Shown here in pieces: positions 18,401 through 27,090 of a stretch of 64,000 nt of DNA. This DNA is from Actinomyces sp. S6-Spd3 (GTDB lineage: Bacteria; Actinomycetota; Actinomycetes; Actinomycetales; Actinomycetaceae): positions 1 to 64,000 of the forward strand of contig NZ_JRMV01000196.1 of NCBI RefSeq assembly GCF_000758755.1. The letters run 5' to 3'. Within the stretch, counting starts at the first letter, position 1; the number at the start of each line of letters is the position of its first letter. The translations under genes and the position numbers were made by a program. A model generated the notes under the pieces. It saw only the letters and a list, made by a program, of their open reading frames with translations. It made no database searches and had not been told where the DNA came from.

Positions 18401-19418
18401 TGAGGACCTTGATGATCGTCACGCCCGCGCAGCCCTCGATGGAGCCCAGGTGGGAGTCCGGGGGGAGTTCTAGGCCGTCGGTGACGACGATGAGGTGCGG
18501 CCAGGGGCTGGCGTCGTTTCGAGGCTGGAAGTGGCCTCGGGTCGTCATTTCCTCGCCCAGGAGCTGCTCGAGTTCGGCGTAGCTCGTGCACACCATGCGC
18601 GCGCCACCCAGGGCGTCGGTCACTTCGGCGGAGCGGATGTGGGGAAGCCACTTCATCCACTCCCACTGGGAGAGATTCTCAGGGCTGGTGAGCACCGCGA
18701 TCTTCAAGGCCGCGTCCGGCGTCATGACCGCCAAGTGACACAAGAGTGCGCGGATTTCCCCGCGAGCAAGCTCCGCGTCACCGGCAACCTCCACGTGAGA
18801 GAACTGGCCAAGATCCAAGCTAAAGGGGAGGTTTTCGACCGTGTGGTGAACGTCGAGGAAGCGGCGCATGGCCGAGTGACACACGACGTCGGGGTTGGCC
18901 ATCTGCGGGATATCGGGCTCAACCAGGCGCATTGCGAGCTCCTGATCGGATGTGCCCACGCGAGTCGAAACTGCCGTCTCGTCGCCGACTTCGCGTTCCC
19001 ACAGGCGCGATCCTTCTTCGGCGAGGAGCACCAGGGCATCGGGCTCGGGAAGGTACCACTGCATGAAGATTCGCTGTTTCGCGGCGATGTTGCGCACGCT
19101 GGTGCGAGTCTCGGAGAGGTAAGAGAGGTATTCGCGGCGCTGGGAGTTGAGCTTGTTCCGATACTGGGAGACCTGGCGGTAAATGTTGAAACCGACCATG
19201 GAGAGCATCATGAAGACCATGCCGCCGGCCATTAAGAGCATGCGTGTGTTCTGCCCTTGCGTGAGCGCCATGATCACCATGACACCCATCGAGCCCATCA
19301 TGGGGATGACGGTCGCGAAGATCGAGCCCATTCCCCCAGCCTCAACTTGGCTGGGCGGTTTTTCGACAGCGATTTCACCGCTGGGGAGCTCGGGGGCTTC
19401 CGTTTCATTGACGGCCAT
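15447..19418 (-). CDS. eccC: Type VII secretion ATPase EccC
   Basis: Membrane-anchored FtsK/SpoIIIE-type motor of the ESX system, which recognises substrates and drives export. The 1323-residue single-chain form has two membrane segments near residues 30-80 and then three ATPase domains. Their Walker A motifs are GATGSGKSE (~480), GGPLSGKST (~839) and GDAKCGKSS (~1121). Walker B of domain 1 is seen as LFIILDEFSE, with VDFKGGATF ahead of it. Unlike mycobacterial ESX-1 it is not split into Ca and Cb. The ATG at 19418 has an AGGAGA site. It diverges from eccD at 19586 across a 167-nt gap and is upstream of the two WTG modules on its own strand. Confidence 0.96.
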   Translation of the reverse strand: MAVNETEAPELPSGEIAVEKPPSQVEAGGMGSIFATVIPMMGSMGVMVIMALTQGQNTRMLLMAGGMVFMMLSMVGFNIYRQVSQYRNKLNSQRREYLSYLSETRTSVRNIAAKQRIFMQWYLPEPDALVLLAEEGSRLWEREVGDETAVSTRVGTSDQELAMRLVEPDIPQMANPDVVCHSAMRRFLDVHHTVENLPFSLDLGQFSHVEVAGDAELARGEIRALLCHLAVMTPDAALKIAVLTSPENLSQWEWMKWLPHIRSAEVTDALGGARMVCTSYAELEQLLGEEMTTRGHFQPRNDASPWPHLIVVTDGLELPPDSHLGSIEGCAGVTIIKVLTSWGMFASPTGVRLLLHPSSDERTPMEILLLEAKPVLANADFMGIPQAEAVARRLTRFLTAGGRDAATPVGKPDPKRSQDLMELLNIGDIRDFDADHQWKRRVGRDRLRVPFAVTPEGIPVVLDIKEAAQQGMGPHGLLIGATGSGKSEVLRTLVLALALTHSPEQLNFVLVDFKGGATFAGMSDLPHVSAMISNLESELSLVDRMEDALHGEMVRRQEILRDAGNYANVTDYEEDRLAGKHNYPVLPALFIILDEFSELLTAKPDFGELFVAIGRLGRSLSIHILLSSQRLESGKLKGLDSHLSYRIGLKTFSASESREVLGVTDAYDLPPYPGSGFLQPGTDQLIRFRASYVAAPPPPRSVLPSAQAETARIRLLPFSLGEVLDETPEDDVPEGGLVAPGDERWEGMTEIDIAVARMKGKGMPAHQVWLPPLDVPETMDSLMPDLAVDPELGLISHEWRAKGPLHIPLGIVDLPHEQRRETLEYDFSGAGGHMSILGGPLSGKSTALRSVVMALSLTHTPKEVQFFVIDFSGTFAAFEGAAHIAGVASRDDEDILNRMVSEIEGIIEDRAAYFRANRIDSMATYRRGRAQGRFDDGYGDIFLIVDGWGTLRSDFPDAEDRIRLMAERALSFGVHFIATALRKMDFRLQMQDIFGSRLELRMGDPSDSEFRREKGSKVPEGRPGRGLSMTGHHMLVALPRADGIHDPQTIGEGVEATLVRIASATELGPRLRLLPEKITVSQIEAIHGPQKRIVLGLEERRLKPWTFDLDNESHMYVFGDAKCGKSSFLRNLGNQVLAKPGSRRAMLVVVDVRRSLLGEWSEQDMPMYISNRDEILGSMEAVAEQLRMRLPGPDVTPEQLRQRNWWKGSEAWVLVDDYDLISTGGLSGSPLAPLIPLLSQAQDIGFHLVITRRMGGASRAAYESVLQALSELSATGIMMSGNPSEGMVIGRERPRMLPKGRGLVVSRDQGTFLAQMAWDEPRA

Positions 19419-19585
19419 ACAGTCTCCTGGAGTTCAATCTCCCGTTTTTGTTCATATCTGTATGTATCCTAGCTTGTAGCTGGGCTGCCCGTGGCATGGT
19501 GCTTGTTTCGTCGGGTAGTCTGAATGGTGACTTTTGAACAGAATTGACGACCAAATCCGGGTGATACCGAAGTGAAGGAGGGGGC

Positions 19586-20977
19586 GTGGCTCTCAAACAG
19601 GCGGCAGTCACTGTCACCGATGCTTCGGGTACTCAAGATCTCATTGTTCCTTTGGGGACAACAGTTACTGGTCTTCTGTCCATGCTCGATATCGATTCAA
19701 CTGATCCGAGTCTTCAGATCACCGGAGCCGATGGTCGCGCTTTAAATTTGGGAGCCGTTCTGGGAACGGATCTCCCCCAAGGCGTCCTTATTTCCATCAC
19801 TTCTGGCCGCGAGCGCCAGATTCAAGAGCAGCGCGCGATCGAGAGAACCTCCGACCCTTGGTTCCGCCCGTCCCTGGTCTTCACCATCTGCGGTCTTCTT
19901 GCCTGCGCGATGGATGCGCTCCTGATCTTCTGTGCGCTCATTGCTCCCCGTTTTGCGACGAAGTTGTCCCTTCCCTGGTGGGCGACGCTCACGGTCGGTG
20001 CGCTGTCCTTGGTGCTGTGCCTGGTCATGCTCTACCAGCGCCGAGTCCACACCAACGCGGGACTGCTGTGTGCGTGGACGCTGAGCGCGGGGATTTCTTT
20101 CCTTGGGCTGCTGCCAGCGCTGGGCAACGCGCGAATCTACGCCGAGGCCTCGCAGATCATGACGATGTCGCAGGTTGCGGCGCTCCTCTTCCCCCTGTGG
20201 GGTGCGACCGGCGTGGCGCTTGGCCTGTGGCTGTGGCGCAGCACTCCCCTGAGCAGTGCACACGCAGTGAGCTGGGGGCTTCTCACGGGTTGCGCGACGG
20301 TTTTGACCTTCCTTGATGCGCCTCTTCATCGCGTTGCCCCCTTTGCTATTGCTTTCGCCGTTTGCGCGATTACTGCGTCGCCGAGCCTGTCGGTGCGGAT
20401 TCCCGCCACGCAGTTGCTCGACATGCCGCTGGTGACGACTTCGGCACCGACTGTCCGTTCCCCCGAGGTCCCCTCCCCCTCGCGTATCACGGGTCGACGC
20501 GTGAACCGCACGGTCACCGACGCGACCTCACGCACACGCCTGGTGCAGTACGTGGGCTTGGGCTTGATCTTCGTCGGTGCGCCGGTCATTTACTCGATGG
20601 TTGGAATTCATTCGACGCGGCAGATCGCGTGCCTCGTGTTGGTCTGCGCTTCGGTGATCGCCTTGGTTGTGGTTCCCCGCGAGCGCCGCTGGGCGTCCTC
20701 GCGCGTGGTTCCTCGCGTGGGCGCGCTGATTTTGCTTGCGACACTGTTGATTTCTCCCGCGTCCCGAGGCCTGGTTGGCAATGCTTATGCTGCGGCCGCT
20801 TTGGTCGTGCTGGGCTGTGTGTCGCTCATGTGGACTCGCATGCGCGCCGAGCAGGACCATGCGCCTTTGATCGGGCGTTTTGCTGATATTTTCCAGGCGC
20901 TTTCATTGACCGTTATTTTCCCGGCTTCTTTCTTCGCTGCGGACCTCTTTGACCTCATTCGACAGGTGGCATCATGA
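19586..20977 (+). CDS. eccD: EccD-type membrane protein, copy 1
   Basis: Channel-forming subunit of the ESX complex. 463 residues: the N-terminal ~85 form a ubiquitin-like (YukD-type) domain (VTVTDASGTQDLIVPLGTTV), followed by 11 hydrophobic segments from about residue 90 to the end, the standard EccD topology. A cytosolic loop of ~45 residues sits between segments 6 and 7. The start is GTG at 19586 with a GAAGGAGG site. It overlaps the RDD-FHA gene by 4 nt. A second, divergent EccD is encoded at 28630-29940; the two could occupy the two EccD positions of each protomer (see findings). Function is from architecture, not close similarity. Confidence 0.85.
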   Translation: MALKQAAVTVTDASGTQDLIVPLGTTVTGLLSMLDIDSTDPSLQITGADGRALNLGAVLGTDLPQGVLISITSGRERQIQEQRAIERTSDPWFRPSLVFTICGLLACAMDALLIFCALIAPRFATKLSLPWWATLTVGALSLVLCLVMLYQRRVHTNAGLLCAWTLSAGISFLGLLPALGNARIYAEASQIMTMSQVAALLFPLWGATGVALGLWLWRSTPLSSAHAVSWGLLTGCATVLTFLDAPLHRVAPFAIAFAVCAITASPSLSVRIPATQLLDMPLVTTSAPTVRSPEVPSPSRITGRRVNRTVTDATSRTRLVQYVGLGLIFVGAPVIYSMVGIHSTRQIACLVLVCASVIALVVVPRERRWASSRVVPRVGALILLATLLISPASRGLVGNAYAAAALVVLGCVSLMWTRMRAEQDHAPLIGRFADIFQALSLTVIFPASFFAADLFDLIRQVAS

Positions 20978-22368
20978 GCGAGCTTCGTATTACTCCGGTT
21001 CAGGTTCCTGTTTCCCAGGCAAGGGGCGTGGACGAGATGGGTTTTGCCGGACAGCCGAGCTACCCTGGCCAGCCTGATTTCACTGCTTCCATGGGATTCC
21101 CGGGACAGCCGGGGGCTTTTTCCGCGCCCGCTGCGGCACCGCGCAGCTACTCGGCACCTGCGAGCGGTGGCGCGCTGGCGGCTGCTTACCTGATCGATAT
21201 GGTGTGTTTTGCGGCGCTGACGGCCCTGGCTTGGTGGGTGTATCCCTCGTTGCCGGTTGTTGTGATTGTTGCCTGCGAGCTGTGGATTATTGGGACTTTT
21301 ATTCGTGCGCGTTCGGGGCGTACTCCCGGTGCTTTTGCTATGCAGATCGCTGCTATTTCTACGCAGCCAACTCCCACCGAGCGCGGGGTGGAGTTTGACC
21401 GTGCACCGGGTTTGGGCAGGCAGAGTGCGCATAGCTTCATCATGTTGCTCTTGCATGTAACAGTCGTTGGACCGGTAATCACGTGGGCTATTGCTCGAGA
21501 TGGCCAGACCTGGGTTGATCGCGTGTGCGGCATGGGGAACCTCGATATTCGCGCGAGCCGCTCGAGTGCGTCTGAGGCTGTTTTTGCCTTGCGTCAAACT
21601 TCCGCAAGCGAGGCCGTGTCCGGCTCAGTTGCTGCGCCCTCCCCTGCTCATCAGTGGGCTGGTCCTTCTGCTTCTCCCGAGGCCGTGCCCGGCTCAGTTG
21701 CTGCGCCTTCGCCCGCTCCGATGGCTCCGCCTACGACTGCGCCGGTCCAGGTTGCTCCGCCCGTAGCGCCTGTGGCTGCGCCAGATCCGGTAGTTATGCC
21801 CGCTCCGACTCCTACCGGGGCACCGGTGGAAGCACCGATTGCCGCTCCCGCGCCTACGGGCGCAGCTGTTTCGATGACTGCTCCTGCTGTTTCGGCGCCC
21901 GTTCAGCAGCCGGTTCCACCGGCGCGGCCCGCTGTTCCCGCGCGGCATGGCGGGGCCTCGGCAATGCCGAAGGTTCCCCAAGCGCCGACCCCACAGGCAA
22001 GCGCACCGCAGCAGGCCGCGCCGAGGCCGTCTTTCGCCTCGGCACCGACGCTGGCGATCATTGTTGATGATGGGCAGCGCATTGAGGTGAATGCTCAGAT
22101 TGTTCTGGGGCGCGCACCCGAGCAGACTCCTGCGGACGCGCAGGCCATTGCGATTGCGGACTCGACGCGTTCGCTTTCGCGCACGCACCTGCGCGTTGCG
22201 CCCGCCGACGGCGAGGCTTTGTGGATCGAGGACACCTTCTCGGCGAATGGCACGCGGTTGCAGGCGCCCGACGGCTCAACCCAGCCGCTGCCCCGTGGGC
22301 AGCGCGTCAAGGTCCCGGTTGGGACCGTGCTCTTGCTGGGTGAGCGCAGGCTGTCGGTTAGTCGATAA
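20974..22368 (+). CDS. RDD-family membrane protein with C-terminal FHA domain
   Basis: 464 residues. After a ~65-residue Pro/Gly-rich cytosolic start comes an RDD-type membrane domain (AAYLIDMVCFAALTALAWW, RARSGRTPGAFAMQI, with a third segment near residue 160). About 170 residues of Ala/Pro-rich linker follow. The FHA domain at about 355-464 carries VLGRAPE, SRTHLRV and FSANGTRL. The FHA domain would bring phosphothreonine proteins to the membrane beside the secretion channel. The gene is coupled to eccD by an ATGA overlap and converges with the DUF1023 gene, leaving only 5 nt between their ends. An ESX-accessory role is inferred from the coupling. Confidence 0.88.
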   Translation: MSELRITPVQVPVSQARGVDEMGFAGQPSYPGQPDFTASMGFPGQPGAFSAPAAAPRSYSAPASGGALAAAYLIDMVCFAALTALAWWVYPSLPVVVIVACELWIIGTFIRARSGRTPGAFAMQIAAISTQPTPTERGVEFDRAPGLGRQSAHSFIMLLLHVTVVGPVITWAIARDGQTWVDRVCGMGNLDIRASRSSASEAVFALRQTSASEAVSGSVAAPSPAHQWAGPSASPEAVPGSVAAPSPAPMAPPTTAPVQVAPPVAPVAAPDPVVMPAPTPTGAPVEAPIAAPAPTGAAVSMTAPAVSAPVQQPVPPARPAVPARHGGASAMPKVPQAPTPQASAPQQAAPRPSFASAPTLAIIVDDGQRIEVNAQIVLGRAPEQTPADAQAIAIADSTRSLSRTHLRVAPADGEALWIEDTFSANGTRLQAPDGSTQPLPRGQRVKVPVGTVLLLGERRLSVSR

Positions 22369-22373
22369 CAGCC

Positions 22374-24182
22374 TTACGGCTTCGGGTTTCCACCCGCAAC
22401 AATGCGACCCATGTCGCGGAGTGTTCCAGTACCTGGGTCCATGTAGACGCTGTGATTTCTCAAGACCGTCTTGGATCCTGCATCAAACAGCCCATCAGCA
22501 TACGCGTAGGATCCTGTGGCATCGCTTGAAATCGGAATGAAAGTTGAGTCGTGATTCATTGGATCCATACCGAGCTGACCAACCCCGTACAACTCTGCGG
22601 CGCTCCCCGCACCGATTACTGCTGGGATGAGCGGTGGCGCCAGAATGCCTAACCCTAAGTAGTACGCTCCTCGATCGTCACTCGCACCTTGGACCCAATC
22701 TCCCTTTGGAACACCCGATACGAAACGACGTCCTTCAGGAACGTGTATTTCTGAGGGATCATAGGTTCCCATTCCAGGAGAGCCGAACAATATTTCATTG
22801 TCAACGACGCCGTCTGCAATCTTTGTCGTTGCTCTTCCCGAAACGACTGAGCCATAGGAGTGGCCCAACAAGGTCATATTTGCATCCCCTGCGCCATACA
22901 TGCGAGACGCATTCACTCCTGTTAAGAAACCGGCCAGTTTATCCGATCCCTTTTCAGCCAAGTCCATTGTCACAATCTTGAGATCTTCTCCAAGATCTTT
23001 AGAAGGTGCCGGAGGAGCCTCATATCCCAGCCATGAGACCACTGCCACATCTTTTGTATCGATATTGCCTTCTGCAGCTGCCGCACTGCGCAGGTTCGCA
23101 CCCCGCTTAATTTCGTTTTGAAGACCACCCTCAACCGTCGTTCCGATACCCGGCACGACGGTGGCAACGTTCTTTGCATGATCGACGTCACCTTGGGCCA
23201 CGGCAGCTAGCACGCGTCCGTTCTCTTCTTGGAGGGTTAGGAGCGAGAGATACCCCGGGCGCTGCTTTCCGTATGTAGAGGAGAAGCCTACCTGCGTTCC
23301 GTCTTTAACGTTAGGATCAATAGGACCCCAACCTATAACTGTTTCTTCAATTTTTTTGTAGGCGTCCAATCGAGCCTTAACCTTCGTTAGACGTTCTTCT
23401 AAATCCGCCTTGAGAGCTGTATTATCTCCTGCATTTGCTATGTCTCGCTCGAGTTTAGCTTTCTCCGTCTCTGCCGCTTGTTTGAGCTTTGGTAGCCTAC
23501 GGCGATTCGCGCGGTCTCGCGCCCATGCCTCAACACCGTCCGCATTACCGATAAGGTCAGGGTAGTTATCACAAAGAAATTTCTTTTGTTCGTCAGACTG
23601 CTGAGACCAGTAATCCGCACGTTGTTGTGGCGTCATCTTCGGAAAAGCAGCTTCCTCGGCTTTTGATAAAGCATGAGTCCCCCGCGCTCGATATGCCGGA
23701 GCCGTCCGCGCAGTCCCGACATTCGTCAAAAGCGCACGGAAGTCATTATCAACCTGCTCTGCCGCCCGAATTGCATTACGGACCATAGATTGGACCTCAG
23801 ACTCGAGCTTGTGCCTCACCGAGAAGTCATGGCCGAAGGTGCACGTGACTGTTCCACTGTCGCTGATAGTACAGTGCCTCGCAGAAGCGCTTGACAGTGC
23901 ATTCGCAACTAATGACTCAACTTGCTGCACCCGACTAGTTGCCTGCGTAATCGCAATGTGTACATGACGCAACTCTTCTGCAAGGTTGCTCAACTCTTTA
24001 TGTGCTGTACTCATCGCATTACGCAGTGCATCTGCGGTTTGCCCCTCGCCCTGAAAACTGGTGCGACGCGCCTGGAGTGTTGCGATCTGCTGATCAATTG
24101 TCTGCTTCTTCGAACTCACAGTGTCGACATAACTCGAGAGAGTCGCAGCTTTCCAGAGTTGAATTTCTGACCACGTAGGCAT
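22374..24182 (-). CDS. DUF1023 alpha/beta-hydrolase with ESX-like N-terminus, module C
   Basis: About 602 residues. The N-terminal ~130 are helical (TWSEIQLWKAATL, FQGEGQTADALRNAM) and resemble the WXG/LXG helical hairpin. The C-terminal ~280 form an alpha/beta-hydrolase of the DUF1023 type with the nucleophile elbow GHSYGS and a C-terminal NHSVYMD that supplies the catalytic His. Such proteins are common beside ESX-like genes in actinobacteria; the substrate is unknown. I start at the ATG at 24182 (MPTWSEIQ) with GAGGAG upstream, not at the TTG at 24200. It lies 21 nt after the ESAT-6-like gene at 24204 and is a clear paralogue of the 25360 product. It looks AT-richer than that paralogue. 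Confidence 0.88.
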   Translation of the reverse strand: MPTWSEIQLWKAATLSSYVDTVSSKKQTIDQQIATLQARRTSFQGEGQTADALRNAMSTAHKELSNLAEELRHVHIAITQATSRVQQVESLVANALSSASARHCTISDSGTVTCTFGHDFSVRHKLESEVQSMVRNAIRAAEQVDNDFRALLTNVGTARTAPAYRARGTHALSKAEEAAFPKMTPQQRADYWSQQSDEQKKFLCDNYPDLIGNADGVEAWARDRANRRRLPKLKQAAETEKAKLERDIANAGDNTALKADLEERLTKVKARLDAYKKIEETVIGWGPIDPNVKDGTQVGFSSTYGKQRPGYLSLLTLQEENGRVLAAVAQGDVDHAKNVATVVPGIGTTVEGGLQNEIKRGANLRSAAAAEGNIDTKDVAVVSWLGYEAPPAPSKDLGEDLKIVTMDLAEKGSDKLAGFLTGVNASRMYGAGDANMTLLGHSYGSVVSGRATTKIADGVVDNEILFGSPGMGTYDPSEIHVPEGRRFVSGVPKGDWVQGASDDRGAYYLGLGILAPPLIPAVIGAGSAAELYGVGQLGMDPMNHDSTFIPISSDATGSYAYADGLFDAGSKTVLRNHSVYMDPGTGTLRDMGRIVAGGNPKP

Positions 24183-24203
24183 TTCGTCTCTTCTCCTCAA
24201 ACC

Positions 24204-24557
24204 TCAGGCGACCGCAAGAACTTGGGCGGTTCGATGACTTGAACTACCACTGACAACCATGCTTCGACTATTCCCCACTGCCTGGGTGTTCTGCTGCTCG
24301 GTGAGTTGCAAGTTCACTCCTGCAGCCTTCGCTGCGCTGGCAAGTTCGTAGAGAGCTTTCGAATGGGTAATAAGCAGAGATTGAAAACGCGATTCAGCGG
24401 ATGAAGCTGCCGCGACTGATCGGGAAGCACCCGGCATCGCAGATTGAACAACCTCCGAAAAATCATTAATCTGTGCCGACTGAAGCTCAGACGCCACATT
24501 ACTGAGATCCTGTGACGCCGAGTCATACTCCGCTGAAACGCAATTAATTACAGCCAT
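24204..24557 (-). CDS. ESAT-6-like partner protein, module C
   Basis: 117 residues, helical, no signal peptide. It is paralogous to the 27091-27654 product: both begin MxVINxVxAEY and share LSxVxxELQ, SRFQSLLITHSKALYELASAAKAAGVNL-type and LTEQQNTQAV blocks. It has the size and position of an Esx partner for the hydrolase encoded 21 nt downstream. The start at 24557 has a GGGAGG site; an upstream ATG at 24584 lacks one. Confidence 0.8.
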   Translation of the reverse strand: MAVINCVSAEYDSASQDLSNVASELQSAQINDFSEVVQSAMPGASRSVAAASSAESRFQSLLITHSKALYELASAAKAAGVNLQLTEQQNTQAVGNSRSMVVSGSSSHRTAQVLAVA

Positions 24558-24588
24558 CGCGCAACCTCCCATAACAAACAGCACTAGT

Positions 24589-24611
24589 AAAAAACCAGTC
24601 AGCCTTGACTG
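24589..24611 (-). terminator. Terminator or attenuator after lipoprotein gene
   Basis: CAGTCA/TGACTG arms (24596-24601, 24606-24611) with a 4-nt loop are followed on the minus strand by a T6 run. It sits 117 nt past the lipoprotein stop and only ~30 nt before the ESAT-6-like gene, so it could also attenuate read-through into module C. Confidence 0.6.
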
Positions 24612-24727
24612 AAAATATTGAATTCATTTATGTATCGACTGGATTCTCTTTACCAGCACAACACATTTGTTGCACCGATCACACTAGCATTGCTGAACAG
24701 ATGGTTCAACATTGCCAAGGATTTTGA

Positions 24728-25360
24728 TCACTCTTCCGGGATGTCGATATCGACGCGCCCCGTGATGAAATCACGCGGGTTCTCCGTCGTCCCATCCGAG
24801 GGACGCAAACCCGTCTGATAGCGCATCAAGGTCACTTTCCCCTCATGAACAGTCACATACAAGAAGCCCCCATTGACCGGGTCACTCCACGACAGCTGAC
24901 GAACGCCGCCCTTGTCTGACCCCAACTCATAATCAGAGTAGGTTTCAGACAAGACCTCGCGCCCGATCCTCTCAACCTCAGGAACGGGAACGTATGGACC
25001 AGCAACGTCCTGCCCAACAAGCTCCCACGCTGGCTGCTCGTGGCCTGACGATTGGTCAGTTTCCTTATTGATCGCCGACCCAAAACTGCGCGCTTCCCAC
25101 ACACCTCCGCCACCGGCCTCGGCAAGGCGACGACGGAACTCAAGAATCTTCGGTTCCTCATCACGCTGAAACGCCTGAATGGACTGACGCTGCTCCAGGG
25201 GGAGGCTTCCATCCCAATAGACCATGCTTGTTGCCTTTCCGCTCTCTGATGATGACGCCGATTGCGTAGCCGTACTCTGGGGACCCTTAAGGAAGGGCGA
25301 ACATGCAGCTAGGGCCAGGACACATGCCGCTCCCAACACAGGCCGCCACAACGCGCGCAT
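24728..25360 (-). CDS. Putative lipoprotein linked to DUF1023 hydrolase
   Basis: 210 residues with a type II signal sequence: basic start MRALWRP, a hydrophobic core, and the lipobox LAAC with the modified Cys near residue 20. The mature part is hydrophilic with no recognised domain (blocks EEPKILEFRRRL, DWTPVNGGF-like sheet near the end). The stop of the upstream hydrolase gene overlaps its ATG by 1 nt (TGATG), so the two are coupled. It could be a membrane-bound inhibitor or receptor for the secreted hydrolase; that is inference. Module C has no equivalent gene. Confidence 0.82.
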   Translation of the reverse strand: MRALWRPVLGAACVLALAACSPFLKGPQSTATQSASSSESGKATSMVYWDGSLPLEQRQSIQAFQRDEEPKILEFRRRLAEAGGGGVWEARSFGSAINKETDQSSGHEQPAWELVGQDVAGPYVPVPEVERIGREVLSETYSDYELGSDKGGVRQLSWSDPVNGGFLYVTVHEGKVTLMRYQTGLRPSDGTTENPRDFITGRVDIDIPEE

Positions 25361-27066
25361 CAGCGCTTCACCCCCGCAGCGACGCGACCGATATCCTGTA
25401 GCGTTTCAGTGCCATCTTCCAAATAGATGCTGTGGTTATCAAAGTTGAAATTAAACGGCTTACTTGCGGGGGCGTCCTTGTTGTATTTCGGCGAGCCTGT
25501 CGCATCGTCCGAGAGGTGAGTAAACCCTGAATCAGAGTCCATGGGATTCTTGCCCAAGCTACCGACGATTCCACCTCTGATTGCCCCCATACCTTGGACA
25601 CTATCGCCCTTCGGGACCCCCGAGACCCACAGATGATTTTGATCAACGTGGTAGTTTTTCGCATCGTAGGTCCCCATACCAGGCGAGCCACACAGCACCA
25701 GATCATCGATCACGCCATACTTGACCTTTGTTGCTGCCATGCCAGAGGTACTCGAGCCATAAGAATGCCCGACGAGGGTCATGTGTGCATCGCCCGCACC
25801 ATAGTCACGCGATGCCTGCATACCGTTCATGAAACCAGCCAAACGGTCCGAACCCGACTGCGCAAGGAAGGGGGAAATGATCCCCGGAATATTCTGAGGC
25901 TGCTTCCAATCAGCCTTACCCGGGGCGTCATAGCCCAGCCAGGCAACAGTCGCGACATCACGCGCAGACAGGTTCCCCTGAGCCATCGCAGCGCTACGGA
26001 GGTTTTTGGTTTGTCGCATGTAGTCACCCATGCTGCCTTCGACTGTCGTGCCGATACCGGGGACAAAAGTCGCCACGTTCTTCGCATGATCAACGTCGCC
26101 TTGACCCATCGCGGCCTTGACTCGCGCACCATCGTTTTGAAGAGTCAGGAGCGATACAGGATCCCCCTTCTTCCCGTGCTGGTAGTCCTCAAGGCTTATG
26201 CCCTTGTCGAGCTGTTCTTGCACGGCGTCATAGGCTTTCACTGCCTTCTCTGCCTTATCCAGCTCACTCAGATAGTACGCACGGGTATTGCTATCAATCC
26301 ACGGGCTTTTCAGGAGCTCCGTGTACGTGGAGACATTGTCCTTTGCTTCCTGCTTCAGTTTCGGGAGACGATTTCTGTTCGCTCGGTCCCGTGCCCAGCC
26401 CTCAACGCCGTCAGCGTTACCGATCAGATCCGGGTACTTGTCACACAGATGCTGCTTCTGCGCCTCAGATTGCTGCGACCAATACTTCGCGCGCTCCTCC
26501 GGCGTCATCTTCTTGAACTTCTTCTGTTCAGCATCCGAGAGATCATGCGTCTGCGTCGAAGTCGATTTCGCGGTACTCCCCGGCGTCCCGACGGTTTGAA
26601 GACGAGCGTTCAACGTCGTGTCGGCAGTATTGGCCAAGTCGACCGCCTGACCCACCAATCGATTAACCGAAAATTCGATGCTCTGCCGCGTGTACTGGCT
26701 CATCGAGTTCCCAGGAGAAGTACATGTCGCTATTCCCGCCGCGGAAATCGTGCAGTGCGTCGAGGACGCCTGTTGCAGCGCCACCTTCACCGCGTTCTCG
26801 ACCTGGGAAACATCACCCATTGCAACTTTGACGGCCTCTTGGATTTCTAGAAGGTCATCGGCAAGCGTCGTCAGTTCCTTGTGAGCAACGCCCATCTTCG
26901 CACGCAGCGCATCTGCAGTCGCTCCCTCGCCCTTAAAGGAAGTCATACGTGCCTGAAGAGCATCAGCCTGCTTCACGACAGTATCTCGCCTTGCGCCAAC
27001 CGTCCCCGCATAGGTGGACAAACCGGCTGAACTCCAGGTCTGAATCTGGCCCCACGTTAACGACAT
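25360..27066 (-). CDS. DUF1023 alpha/beta-hydrolase with ESX-like N-terminus, module D
   Basis: 568 residues, paralogue of the 22374-24182 product. The helical N-terminal ~130 residues (TWGQIQTWSSAGL, FKGEGATADALRAKM) are followed by a linker with a KMTPEERAKYWSQQS block identical in plan to the paralogue, then the DUF1023 hydrolase with GHSYGS nucleophile motif and NHSIYLED. The middle section differs between the two copies (deletion of ~20 residues here near the KAYDAVQEQ region). It has no signal peptide, so export would need the ESX route. It follows the ESAT-6-like gene at 27091 by 24 nt and is coupled to the lipoprotein gene. Confidence 0.88.
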   Translation of the reverse strand: MSLTWGQIQTWSSAGLSTYAGTVGARRDTVVKQADALQARMTSFKGEGATADALRAKMGVAHKELTTLADDLLEIQEAVKVAMGDVSQVENAVKVALQQASSTHCTISAAGIATCTSPGNSMSQYTRQSIEFSVNRLVGQAVDLANTADTTLNARLQTVGTPGSTAKSTSTQTHDLSDAEQKKFKKMTPEERAKYWSQQSEAQKQHLCDKYPDLIGNADGVEGWARDRANRNRLPKLKQEAKDNVSTYTELLKSPWIDSNTRAYYLSELDKAEKAVKAYDAVQEQLDKGISLEDYQHGKKGDPVSLLTLQNDGARVKAAMGQGDVDHAKNVATFVPGIGTTVEGSMGDYMRQTKNLRSAAMAQGNLSARDVATVAWLGYDAPGKADWKQPQNIPGIISPFLAQSGSDRLAGFMNGMQASRDYGAGDAHMTLVGHSYGSSTSGMAATKVKYGVIDDLVLCGSPGMGTYDAKNYHVDQNHLWVSGVPKGDSVQGMGAIRGGIVGSLGKNPMDSDSGFTHLSDDATGSPKYNKDAPASKPFNFNFDNHSIYLEDGTETLQDIGRVAAGVKR

Positions 27067-27090
27067 TGTTAGTCCTTCACTACGCCTGAA